From Porphyromonas gulae DSM 15663 (lineage in GTDB: Bacteria; Bacteroidota; Bacteroidia; Bacteroidales; Porphyromonadaceae), in NCBI RefSeq assembly GCF_000378065.1, contig NZ_KB899175.1:1-34002 (forward strand): 34,002 bases of DNA. Reading direction: 5' to 3'. Position 1 is the stretch's first letter. The number at the start of each line of letters is the position of its first letter. Below, piece after piece: positions 8,628 through 16,209 of the stretch. Position numbers and translations under genes: made by a program. Below the pieces are notes generated by a model. It did not search any database. It had not been told where the DNA came from and saw nothing but the letters and a program-made list of their open reading frames with translations.

Positions 8628-8658
8628 CAAAGATACAAACCGACTTCAAAATGCCAAG
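8628..8658 (-). promoter_or_regulatory. Bacteroidetes-type promoter of the PpiD-like gene
   Basis: On the minus strand, CTTG (8655-8658) is followed by a 19-bp spacer and TATCTTTG (8628-8635). This matches the Bacteroidetes -33/-7 consensus TTTG-N19-TAnnTTTG except for one base. It lies 57 bp upstream of the start codon and just beyond the CNNM/CorC gene stop. Confidence 0.7.
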
Positions 8659-8677
8659 CCTTTCAATTGATTGTTTT

Positions 8678-9931
8678 TTAGTTCGATTGGTCGTCGATGG
8701 ACATTTTTACCAGTTCGATCTTCGTAGAAGAGGATCTAAGAATAGTAAAAGTATAAGAGCCGATCTCCACGACTTCGTTGGTCATCGGGATGCTCTGATG
8801 GGTATTCAGAATAAATCCGGCCACGGTAAGGTAGTCGTCAGACTCAGGCAGGGACAAGCCAAAACGCTCGTTTACATCATCTATTTCCATACGACCGCTA
8901 AACAGATAGGTATGGGGAGCGAGCTGTTTGGCTATGATCTTGCGCGTGTCATGTTCGTCCTCTATGTCACCGAAAATCTCTTCTACCAGATCCTCCAAAG
9001 TGACCATCCCGGCCGTGCCTCCCAGTTCGTCGATGACGATCGCAATGCTCTTCTTGCGCTGCATGAGTAGGCGCATCAGTTTATTGGCATACATACTTTC
9101 GGGTACGAAGACAGTAGTATTGATACGCTTCTGCCAGTCCTGCCCACGAAACATTTCGCTCGAATGAATATATCCCACTACGTCGTCGATATTCTGCCTG
9201 TAAATGATGATCTTGGAGAGACCTGTATCAATAAAAGTTTTTTTGAGTACCTCGATGTCCGTTTGAAGTTCACATGCGATCATTTCGTTGCGCGGAATCA
9301 TGCAGTCACGTACCTGAATACCGGAAAAATCCAAAGCATTCTGGATGATTTTCACTTCGGTAGTCAAGTCGTTCTGTTCGTTTTCTCCGGACATGTTTTC
9401 AGCCAAATAATGATCGAGGTCTACACGCCCCAACCCTACTGTTGTAGGCACATAATTCTTGTCTACCAGACGAATAAAAGAGCGAGATAAACCGGTGAAG
9501 AGTTTAGACAGAGGATAAAGCAGATAATAGATGGCCACGATAGGGAGAGCAAATACCCTCATCATCATATTGGCATTGGTCTTGAAAATGGCTTTGGGTA
9601 GAAATTCCCCGGTAAACAGTATGACGATAGTGGATAAGACAGATTGGAGAATGACGATCATAGCATCGTTATCAATCCATTGTGTCAAAGGTGCAGCCAG
9701 CAATCCTGCCATCAGCAGACCATAGACCACCAAAACGATATTATTACCTACAAGAAGGGTGGTCACCAGTTGGTCAGGATGTCGATACAGCAAGTTCAAT
9801 GCTCTGCCCGTGAGATCGCCTTTATTCCTGTCCAACTCAAGACGCAGTTTGTCCGAAGAAAGGAACGCAATCTCAGCACCGGAAAAAAAGCCGGAGAGTA
9901 AAAGTGTAATCAGTATGTACAGGTAATTCAT
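8678..9931 (-). CDS. CNNM/CBS/CorC-domain (HlyC-like) membrane protein
   Basis: A 417-residue membrane protein of the CorC/HlyC family, often labelled hemolysin; related proteins act in divalent cation transport, and the Bacteroidetes relative GldE has the same layout. The N-terminal CNNM region spans about residues 1-190, with the typical SGFFSGAEIAFLSSDKLRLE and TGEFLPK motifs. A CBS pair follows (about 200-330: VRDCMIPRNEM and VIDELGGTAGMVTLEDLVEEIFGDI DE-rich segment). The C-terminal CorC/HlyC domain (about 345-410) contains DVNERFGLSLPESDDYLTVAG. Its ATG overlaps the lptC stop by 4 bp, implying coupled translation. There is no evidence here that it is a toxin. Confidence 0.93.
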   Translation of the reverse strand: MNYLYILITLLLSGFFSGAEIAFLSSDKLRLELDRNKGDLTGRALNLLYRHPDQLVTTLLVGNNIVLVVYGLLMAGLLAAPLTQWIDNDAMIVILQSVLSTIVILFTGEFLPKAIFKTNANMMMRVFALPIVAIYYLLYPLSKLFTGLSRSFIRLVDKNYVPTTVGLGRVDLDHYLAENMSGENEQNDLTTEVKIIQNALDFSGIQVRDCMIPRNEMIACELQTDIEVLKKTFIDTGLSKIIIYRQNIDDVVGYIHSSEMFRGQDWQKRINTTVFVPESMYANKLMRLLMQRKKSIAIVIDELGGTAGMVTLEDLVEEIFGDIEDEHDTRKIIAKQLAPHTYLFSGRMEIDDVNERFGLSLPESDDYLTVAGFILNTHQSIPMTNEVVEIGSYTFTILRSSSTKIELVKMSIDDQSN

Positions 9932-10638
9932 TTTTGCTCTTTGGTGGTTGGAGAGGCCGATGGTCTCGGCATGAAAGGAGAAGTGGTAGGCCTTGCCGTC
10001 CGATCTCCTCTATGAATCGGTATAGTGTCGGCAGATTTGTCCTCCTCTTCACTCACATAGTAGTCACCGGAATGATTGAATATGGTGTACTCACCCATAT
10101 CTTGAGTTGCGGTGAAAGATGTTCCTCGGAGTATTTTGTCGGGGCTTTGAATGTAGACCGTATCATCGGAATAAACGATGGCGTTCTTCTTATCCCATAT
10201 AAATCGGGGGGAATGGAAGTTCTCATCATTCATATTGCGGATATGCGCATGACCAATGAGAATAAAGCGATCATCATCGATCATATAATAGGCAGTATCC
10301 GCCACGATAGTGGCTAAGATGTGATTCAGGGTGTCGAAGCGTTCTACATAGATCCCATGGGGAAATAGCCAGTGAGGTTTTTCACCCCTGTCATATATGA
10401 ACCAATCTTTGGTTTTCATCCTGAACTGTACCAATCCGGAATCGGATATTAACGTATTGACATCAGTCGTGTGCATCGAATAGGCCGAATCCAGATTCAG
10501 ATCATGTTTGACTACTTCCGTTTTACCCCTCCGGCAAGCAGCGAAAGATAAGAAACAGAAAAACACAACGACTGCTTCCAACAGAAGCAGTGTTGTGTTC
10601 TTGATAGTTGTTATTCGTTGGCCGGGGTCCATGCGCAA
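9928..10638 (-). CDS. lptC: LPS-export periplasmic protein LptC
   Basis: A 236-residue protein that fits LptC, which passes lipopolysaccharide from the inner-membrane LptBFG complex to the periplasmic bridge. The N-terminus has one hydrophobic segment ending LSFAACRR, which could be a lipobox (Cys near residue 35) or a plain anchor. The middle part has the short beta-strand repeats of the OstA/LptC fold, for example VERFDTLNHILATIVADTA and FILIGHAHIRN. The C-terminal 35 residues are rich in Pro, Thr and Ser. It lies 24 bp after the TPR gene and overlaps the CNNM/CorC gene. This order (CoaX, barrel, TPR, LptC, HlyC-like) is one I recall as common in Bacteroidales, which supports the call. Confidence 0.85.
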   Translation of the reverse strand: MRMDPGQRITTIKNTTLLLLEAVVVFFCFLSFAACRRGKTEVVKHDLNLDSAYSMHTTDVNTLISDSGLVQFRMKTKDWFIYDRGEKPHWLFPHGIYVERFDTLNHILATIVADTAYYMIDDDRFILIGHAHIRNMNDENFHSPRFIWDKKNAIVYSDDTVYIQSPDKILRGTSFTATQDMGEYTIFNHSGDYYVSEEEDKSADTIPIHRGDRTARPTTSPFMPRPSASPTTKEQK

Positions 10639-10662
10639 ACGAATTTGCGTACCGGAATGGAA

Positions 10663-12015
10663 TTAGCGAATGACAGTAGATTCGCCGATCCATCCTCCGA
10701 CAAAGAGGCTCTTACCTTTTTCCAAATCCGGATGCATAAACACATCGGCCGGTGAAGGGAAGTTGCGGCTATACTGACTGATCAGACGATTGGCTCTGGG
10801 AGCACAAGAAGGATCGATACTCTTGGCACGCTGGAGCTTGTCCACTGCCAAGAAATATACACAGCGTGCCTTGATGGCATCACCGGGGAAGACAGTATTG
10901 GCCGTTGCTGCATACATCTGGGCAATCAGGATAAGAGCATCGCCCATCGCAGGATCTTCGGCAAGAGCTTTGTTACAATACGAACGTGCCGTAGAGTAAC
11001 TACCCTGCTTCATGGCCAAGAGACCCAACGTATAGTTGCAGGCTGCACGGTCTTTGGCATTCTTACTCAGTTCGATAGCCTTTTGGAGATAGTCACTGGC
11101 CTCATTATATCGATTTCCTTCCATTGCTTCTTTGGCAAGACCCATAGCTGCTATAGCTGAGGGCTGTACGGCAAAGAGGTATTTATTGGCTTGGAAATAA
11201 AGTGGGTGAGTCTCACAATCAGAAGCATGGAACATACCGAGCATATTCTTCAAGAAAGTCGTATCCGTCTTGTTCTCCTCCAGCTTATCACCATACATTT
11301 TCACCAAAGTATTACAGTCTGCAAGACCACTCTGAGCAAAGAGTTCGTCGATCTGGGTCTTGAGCGGCTGAATAAATTCTTTGCCCTGCTCATCCACTAC
11401 CTCCAACTGCTTTTCCATAGCCTGGGATGCAAACGTATAATCCTTAATATAGGTTTCATGCCATGCCTCATTTCTGATGGCTTTGTTCAGAGAAGAGTAG
11501 GCATAATAGAATAAAGCACGAGGCGTAGCATTCTCTCCATGCTGATCGATGGTCGGCTTGATCCATTCATAAACCTTGTCATAATCCGTTTTATCGCCCA
11601 TGTATTGCATGTAGTCCGACACCTTGCTGGCCATTATATAGTCCGTTCCATACTTGGGATCCTCTCCGAAGTATTTGGCGCGGTCATCATACAGCTTTAG
11701 AATTTTATCGATGATCTGCTGACGTTTGGCCGGATCCTGTTCGTTTTGTAAGCGCCATTCGCTAATCTTCACACCGTAGATATAGATATTCTTCGTGGAA
11801 GCCGGGCACTCCTCATAGGCTTTCTCCCAAAAATCGTAAGCGTCCTTGTAATTACCCGTTTTCGCATAAGAGGTAAAGAGACTTATGTTTTGGCGACAGC
11901 GGATACTGTCTTCTCCACTACCGAATGGGGTATTTGTTTGGGCTCCGGTTTGAGCAAAAGCAGTGCTTGCGGTAAAAAGCAATGCTGCCGTTGCAAACAA
12001 ATTTCTTGCGTTCAT
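10663..12015 (-). CDS. Exported TPR-repeat protein
   Basis: A 450-residue exported protein if started at 12015 (MNARNLFATAALLFTASTAFAQ, a clear signal peptide); the longer frame adds ten basic residues. Tetratricopeptide-like helices are clearest at the C-terminal side: NEASDYLQKAIELSKNAKDRAACNY and TARSYCNKALAEDPAMGDAL, plus an N-terminal DAYDFWEKAYEECPAS unit. TPR proteins act as scaffolds, so a part in envelope assembly beside the outer-membrane barrel and LptC is reasonable, but no specific function can be read. It lies 41 bp after the barrel gene and 24 bp before lptC. Confidence 0.85.
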   Translation of the reverse strand: MNARNLFATAALLFTASTAFAQTGAQTNTPFGSGEDSIRCRQNISLFTSYAKTGNYKDAYDFWEKAYEECPASTKNIYIYGVKISEWRLQNEQDPAKRQQIIDKILKLYDDRAKYFGEDPKYGTDYIMASKVSDYMQYMGDKTDYDKVYEWIKPTIDQHGENATPRALFYYAYSSLNKAIRNEAWHETYIKDYTFASQAMEKQLEVVDEQGKEFIQPLKTQIDELFAQSGLADCNTLVKMYGDKLEENKTDTTFLKNMLGMFHASDCETHPLYFQANKYLFAVQPSAIAAMGLAKEAMEGNRYNEASDYLQKAIELSKNAKDRAACNYTLGLLAMKQGSYSTARSYCNKALAEDPAMGDALILIAQMYAATANTVFPGDAIKARCVYFLAVDKLQRAKSIDPSCAPRANRLISQYSRNFPSPADVFMHPDLEKGKSLFVGGWIGESTVIR

Positions 12016-12056
12016 TTTCTTCTTTATTCTTTTAATGTCCAACATTTTTCCTTCTA

Positions 12057-13361
12057 TTAGTTCAGTTTCAGCTTTTTAAACCATGACTCGTTGAACGTGA
12101 GGCCGAAGGTCAATTTCAGAGCATTTTCTTTGATCATACCCTCCTTCGGGATCAACCGGTCATATTCAAGAGAGACATTTACGAACGAACGTCTGTCATT
12201 GAGCGGGATTCCTATACCGAATACAGCACCTACGATATGGTATCCTTGATACACACCGCCTTTAGTCGGCACTTTCAGGTAAGAATTTTCACCATGTACA
12301 CCGAAGCGATAGCGAACTTTAGGCCACATCCCAACGGCATTTATATCCGGTATGATCTCTCCGCCGAGAGATACCCGTATTCTATCTTGGAATTTGCAAT
12401 CGGATTTATAAAACTTCTCACCTTTCCATTTACTATATTGGACGTCTGCTCCTAAGAGAAGTTTATCTTTCTTTTCATAAGAAAAACCTATACCCAATGT
12501 GTGAGGCAGGGTATAGTAGTCCGTGCCTTTGATATATTCTTGCGTTTCGCTCTCCACTACTACACCGTTCTGAACCTGATTCTTAATCTGAGTCAGCTCG
12601 CTATGCATCTTCACCCGTGGAGAATAGACGGCACCGATAACGAGCGAACGATCTGCTTTGAGAGGAAGATGATACTGCACACCGAAGTCGAACTTGGCAG
12701 CCTTCAAATACAGTGTCGAGAGATGTACGGGATTGTAAGGAGCCTCCGTGGAGAAGATAACCTGCCTGCTGTGAGTGAATCGTCCAAAAAGGAATGAAGC
12801 ATTGGCTCCTATTGAGAAGTTTTTGAACGGAGTTGCACCTATACCGACATAGAGGTCGTTCAGATTGCCTGTTCCCAGATATTTACGGGTGTACTGGACG
12901 CTACCTCCTTCTACTTGATCAACGGATCCGAACTGGTACCCGGATGCAGAGTAAGGAAGCACTCCTGCACTCATAGCAATGGATTTGGAAATAGGGAAAA
13001 GCATGGCGAAATACTCAATGTTTCCCATTTTCCTATTGTCCTTTTTTCCGTTCTCGGCATACCATGTAATTCCGGTAGATGCACCGAAATCGAAGATAAA
13101 TGTCATTGAATCCACGGCCGAATATGAAGCAGGATTCACGGCATTGACATATGTGCCCTGACGCAGACCTACGCCGAGTCCTCCCATGGAATGTCCACTA
13201 ATAGTCGTCCGTTCTCCGAGACGACCAAGACCAAAACGAGTGTAAGGCGACTCGGTAAAGTTGTTGTTCTGAGCCTGTATACCGTCTGCTGCAAATAGCA
13301 ACCCAATGATCAGGGTACACCACCGAAGCGACGCATACAAACCCTTATAATCTTTATACAT
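12057..13361 (-). CDS. FadL/OmpP1-like outer-membrane beta-barrel protein
   Basis: A 434-residue protein with a signal peptide ending near residue 31 (LLFAADGIQAQ). The rest alternates polar and hydrophobic residues as in a beta-barrel. The early motif AVNPASYSAVDSMTFIFDFG resembles the NPAS/NPAG segment of FadL-like barrels of Bacteroidetes. Several strands are visible, for example YHIVGAVFGIGIPL and LKLTFGLTFNESWF near the end. Substrate unknown; FadL relatives move hydrophobic compounds, and others serve as secretion-system parts. Its start codon region overlaps the coaX 3' end by 8 bp. Confidence 0.8.
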   Translation of the reverse strand: MYKDYKGLYASLRWCTLIIGLLFAADGIQAQNNNFTESPYTRFGLGRLGERTTISGHSMGGLGVGLRQGTYVNAVNPASYSAVDSMTFIFDFGASTGITWYAENGKKDNRKMGNIEYFAMLFPISKSIAMSAGVLPYSASGYQFGSVDQVEGGSVQYTRKYLGTGNLNDLYVGIGATPFKNFSIGANASFLFGRFTHSRQVIFSTEAPYNPVHLSTLYLKAAKFDFGVQYHLPLKADRSLVIGAVYSPRVKMHSELTQIKNQVQNGVVVESETQEYIKGTDYYTLPHTLGIGFSYEKKDKLLLGADVQYSKWKGEKFYKSDCKFQDRIRVSLGGEIIPDINAVGMWPKVRYRFGVHGENSYLKVPTKGGVYQGYHIVGAVFGIGIPLNDRRSFVNVSLEYDRLIPKEGMIKENALKLTFGLTFNESWFKKLKLN

Positions 13362-14088
13362 TATATTCTAAAATTCTATTTAGGCCCAAAAGTACTAAAT
13401 CGGGATGAATTAGTATTCTGCTTTTTATAATCTGTGCCAAATAGTTGGCATCTCCTCCGGTCAGTATAACGGTAGACTGCCCTTCTTTAGCGTGCAGATC
13501 GTCAATATATCTGTCAATCTCCCCTGCCAGTCCATGAATTACTCCGGCCGCGATAGCTTCTTCGGTCGAGGAGCCATACTCGGCTATTTTCGGAGAGATC
13601 CCGGAAGGATCGATCAAGGGAAGCCTCCCTGTAAAGTGGTGAAGAGCCTTGAAGCGCAAGTGGAGACCGGGCGATATATTGCCACCGAGATAGATCCCTT
13701 CAGCAGATACTCGTTCATAGGTGATAGCCGTACCGGCATCGATCACCAGCAATTCAGTATTCGGATAGAGACTATAGGCTCCTACCACCGCAGCCAGCCG
13801 GTCGGCACCCAAAGTGCGGCGATCGTATTGCAGGCGAATGGGTACGGGTGTCTCAGCTCCCATAATTAAGGAAGCAGCTGCACAGCCTCTCACAATGGCT
13901 TCGGCATCTTCGTCAGGAAACCCCACGGATGAGTAGATAGCTTTATCGAAACGGTGGGGAGCGATGAGGGGTACGAGTGCCTGTCCGGCTTTTCCCTGCA
14001 GGAAGGAAATGCTCTCTATGCTGTTATTTCGGACGAAAGCAACCTTACAGGCAGAATTGCCTTGATCGACGATCAGATTGAAGGACAT
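13354..14088 (-). CDS. coaX: Type III pantothenate kinase
   Basis: A 244-residue cytoplasmic kinase that phosphorylates pantothenate, the first step of coenzyme A synthesis. It has the ASKHA-type first motif VDQGNSACK (Asp8 to Lys15), GADRLAAVVGA, the second phosphate motif VIDAGTAITYE, YLGGNISPGL and late ILTGGDA, in the order usual for CoaX. Length is normal for the family. It starts 44 bp after the E1-like gene stop and overlaps the barrel gene by 8 bp, so it probably shares a transcript with the envelope cluster. Confidence 0.94.
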   Translation of the reverse strand: MSFNLIVDQGNSACKVAFVRNNSIESISFLQGKAGQALVPLIAPHRFDKAIYSSVGFPDEDAEAIVRGCAAASLIMGAETPVPIRLQYDRRTLGADRLAAVVGAYSLYPNTELLVIDAGTAITYERVSAEGIYLGGNISPGLHLRFKALHHFTGRLPLIDPSGISPKIAEYGSSTEEAIAAGVIHGLAGEIDRYIDDLHAKEGQSTVILTGGDANYLAQIIKSRILIHPDLVLLGLNRILEYNV

Positions 14089-14132
14089 GGCTTTTTGGAG
14101 GGAGATCGGAATTATTCTGATTACTCAGATTG

Positions 14133-14840
14133 CTAATAGCGGATGGTGTGCGACTCGCCATGCAATAGATCCATGAGGAGGAGACGGCCGCTGAGAGTTT
14201 CTTCGGTGGGCCGTCCTAAGAGGATTTTGATGGCTTCGGCCGCCATCATAGCCCCAACGGCACCGGGCAAGGCTCCGATAACGGCGGGAGGTACTTCCTC
14301 GGAAGCGGCTTCGCCAGAGGGAAAAAGATCCGAATAACGCACCGGATGGCCATAACCGAAGACAGTGGATTGTCCACTCCACCCGGCAATGCTGCCATAC
14401 ACCCAAGGGATTCCGAGTGCAAGAGAAGTACGATCTATCAAGTAGCGCGTCGCGGCGTTGTCCGAAGCATCGATAATAAGGTTGCACTCGCCGGCCAACA
14501 TCTCGGCATTCAGCTCTGTAAATCTTTCGGTGAAGGCTTCCAATCGGCAATCGCTATTCATCGCCTGCAAACGAGCTACAGCCATAATGGCTTTAGGCTG
14601 TTCCAAATCGGCTTCGGAATAGAGCACTTGACGCTGGAGATTGCTGATGCCGACACGATCATCATCGACAACGCTGATATGCCCCACACCTGCAGCACAG
14701 AGATATTGCAGGACCGGGCAACCAAGGCCTCCGGCCCCTATGACAAGGACATGCGAGCTACCTAATCGCTGCTGTCCGTCGGCTCCCACTTCGAGAAGAG
14801 CCGTTTGACGAGCGTAACGTTCGGAAAAGTTTTGTTTCAT
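14133..14840 (-). CDS. ThiF/MoeB/HesA-family E1-like protein lacking zinc cysteines
   Basis: A 235-residue protein if started at 14840 (MKQNFSERYARQ, the usual family start); the longer frame adds 29 residues without homology. E1-like enzymes adenylate the C-terminus of small sulfur-carrier proteins such as ThiS or MoaD. The ATP-binding motif GAGGLGCP (residues 35-42), VVDDDRV, NLQRQ (67-71), a conserved Lys83 and IIDASDN are all present. Oddly, the two CxxC zinc-binding pairs usual in ThiF and MoeB are missing: the first site reads VRYSDLFPSG and the protein ends (DLLHGESHTIRY) where the second pair would come. So the adenylation core is kept, but the zinc site is lost. The partner cannot be identified; no thi or moa gene is nearby. 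Confidence 0.85.
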   Translation of the reverse strand: MKQNFSERYARQTALLEVGADGQQRLGSSHVLVIGAGGLGCPVLQYLCAAGVGHISVVDDDRVGISNLQRQVLYSEADLEQPKAIMAVARLQAMNSDCRLEAFTERFTELNAEMLAGECNLIIDASDNAATRYLIDRTSLALGIPWVYGSIAGWSGQSTVFGYGHPVRYSDLFPSGEAASEEVPPAVIGALPGAVGAMMAAEAIKILLGRPTEETLSGRLLLMDLLHGESHTIRY

Positions 14841-14975
14841 AACCAAATGAATCGGACGGAGGAAACGCCGGAGGGAAAAACCATTGTGCAGGCTTTCCCT
14901 CCAAGCTTTCAAACCATTCTCTATCAATGATCGTAAGAAAGGAAAGAATAGATCGTCATTTGTTTTGTGCGATGA

Positions 14976-16193
14976 CTATTCAGCCCAAAGAGCAGCCAAA
15001 TGGCAAATCGTGTCCACCGCCCGTTGCATGGAATCGAGCGAGCAGTATTCGAACTTGCCGTGGAAGTTCATCCCACCGGCAAATATATTCGGGCACGGGA
15101 GTCCCATATAAGAGAGTCTGGCTCCGTCCGTACCGCCACGAATAGGCTGTACCTTGGCCGTCACACCGGCAAGCTTCATGGCAGCGATGGCTTTTTCGAT
15201 AATCTCAGGATGAGGCTCCACCATCTCCCGCATATTGTAATACTGGTCTTTGAGTTCGAGCGATACGATGTCGGAGCCGTATTTGCGGTTGATGTAGGCT
15301 ACGGCAGCCTTGATCAGCTCTTTTTTCTCTTCAAAGAGTTTGCGATCATGATCGCGAATGATATAAGACACCGACGCTTTCTCTACCGAACCGTTGATGC
15401 CGATAAGGTGGAAAAATCCTTCGTAGCCGGCAGTAGCCTCCGGTCGCATGGCCTCGGGCAGAAGAGCATGCAGATCGCACACCACTTGCAGCGAATTGAT
15501 CATCTTGCCCTTGGCATAGCCGGGATGGATATTGCGGCCGTTTACGGTCAGTTTGGCCGAAGCAGCATTGAAGTTCTCATACTCCAGCTCTCCTTCTATA
15601 CTGCCGTCCATCGTGTAGGCGAACTTGGCACCGAACCGCTCGACATTGAAGTGATCCACCCCCCGACCGATTTCCTCGTCGGGAGTAAATCCGATGCGAA
15701 TCTTGCCATGCTTGATTTCGGGGTGTGCAAGCAGATACTCCGCAGCCGTCATGATTTCGGCCACACCGGCTTTGTCGTCGGCACCGAGCAGGGTAGTACC
15801 GTCCGTAGTGATCAGTGTATGTCCTTTGAAGAACGCCAACTCGGGGAAATCCGCCACACGCATTGTCAGTTCCTCGTTCAGACGGATGTCGCCGCCGTGA
15901 TAGTTCTCGATGATTTGTGGCTTCACGTCCTTGCCGCTCATGTCGGGAGCCGTATCCACGTGCGCAATGAATCCGATCACGGGCGCATGCTCACAGCCCG
16001 GAGTGGCAGGGATGCTGCCCATGACATAGCCGTACTCGTCCATTTCGACCTCGGACAGGCCGAGGGCTTTCATCTCTTCTGCCAAATGACGCAGCAGCAC
16101 CAACTGCTTGTCTGTGGAGGGGAAAGAGGTGGAGGATTCGTCGCTCTGCGTATCGAAGCCTACATATTGGAGAAATCTTTCTTTCAGTTTCAT
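14976..16193 (-). CDS. pepT: Peptidase T (tripeptide aminopeptidase)
   Basis: A 405-residue zinc aminopeptidase that releases the N-terminal residue from tripeptides. The metal and catalytic residues known for PepT are all visible at matching numbers: HVDTAPD (His78, Asp80), LGADDKAG (Asp140), PDEEIG (Glu173, Glu174) and TMDG (Asp196); the late GGMNFHGKFEY segment supplies the last His. It lies 16 bp downstream of the OPT transporter gene, so the two probably form an operon for importing and digesting short peptides. This suits an organism that lives on amino acids. Confidence 0.96.
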   Translation of the reverse strand: MKLKERFLQYVGFDTQSDESSTSFPSTDKQLVLLRHLAEEMKALGLSEVEMDEYGYVMGSIPATPGCEHAPVIGFIAHVDTAPDMSGKDVKPQIIENYHGGDIRLNEELTMRVADFPELAFFKGHTLITTDGTTLLGADDKAGVAEIMTAAEYLLAHPEIKHGKIRIGFTPDEEIGRGVDHFNVERFGAKFAYTMDGSIEGELEYENFNAASAKLTVNGRNIHPGYAKGKMINSLQVVCDLHALLPEAMRPEATAGYEGFFHLIGINGSVEKASVSYIIRDHDRKLFEEKKELIKAAVAYINRKYGSDIVSLELKDQYYNMREMVEPHPEIIEKAIAAMKLAGVTAKVQPIRGGTDGARLSYMGLPCPNIFAGGMNFHGKFEYCSLDSMQRAVDTICHLAALWAE

Positions 16194-16209
16194 ATTCTTT
16201 GTTTCGTTG

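Noticed and set aside
8678-9931. Hemolysin toxin
   Set aside because: The hemolysin name is historical for CNNM/CBS/CorC proteins; the sequence shows a transporter-like membrane protein and no toxin feature.
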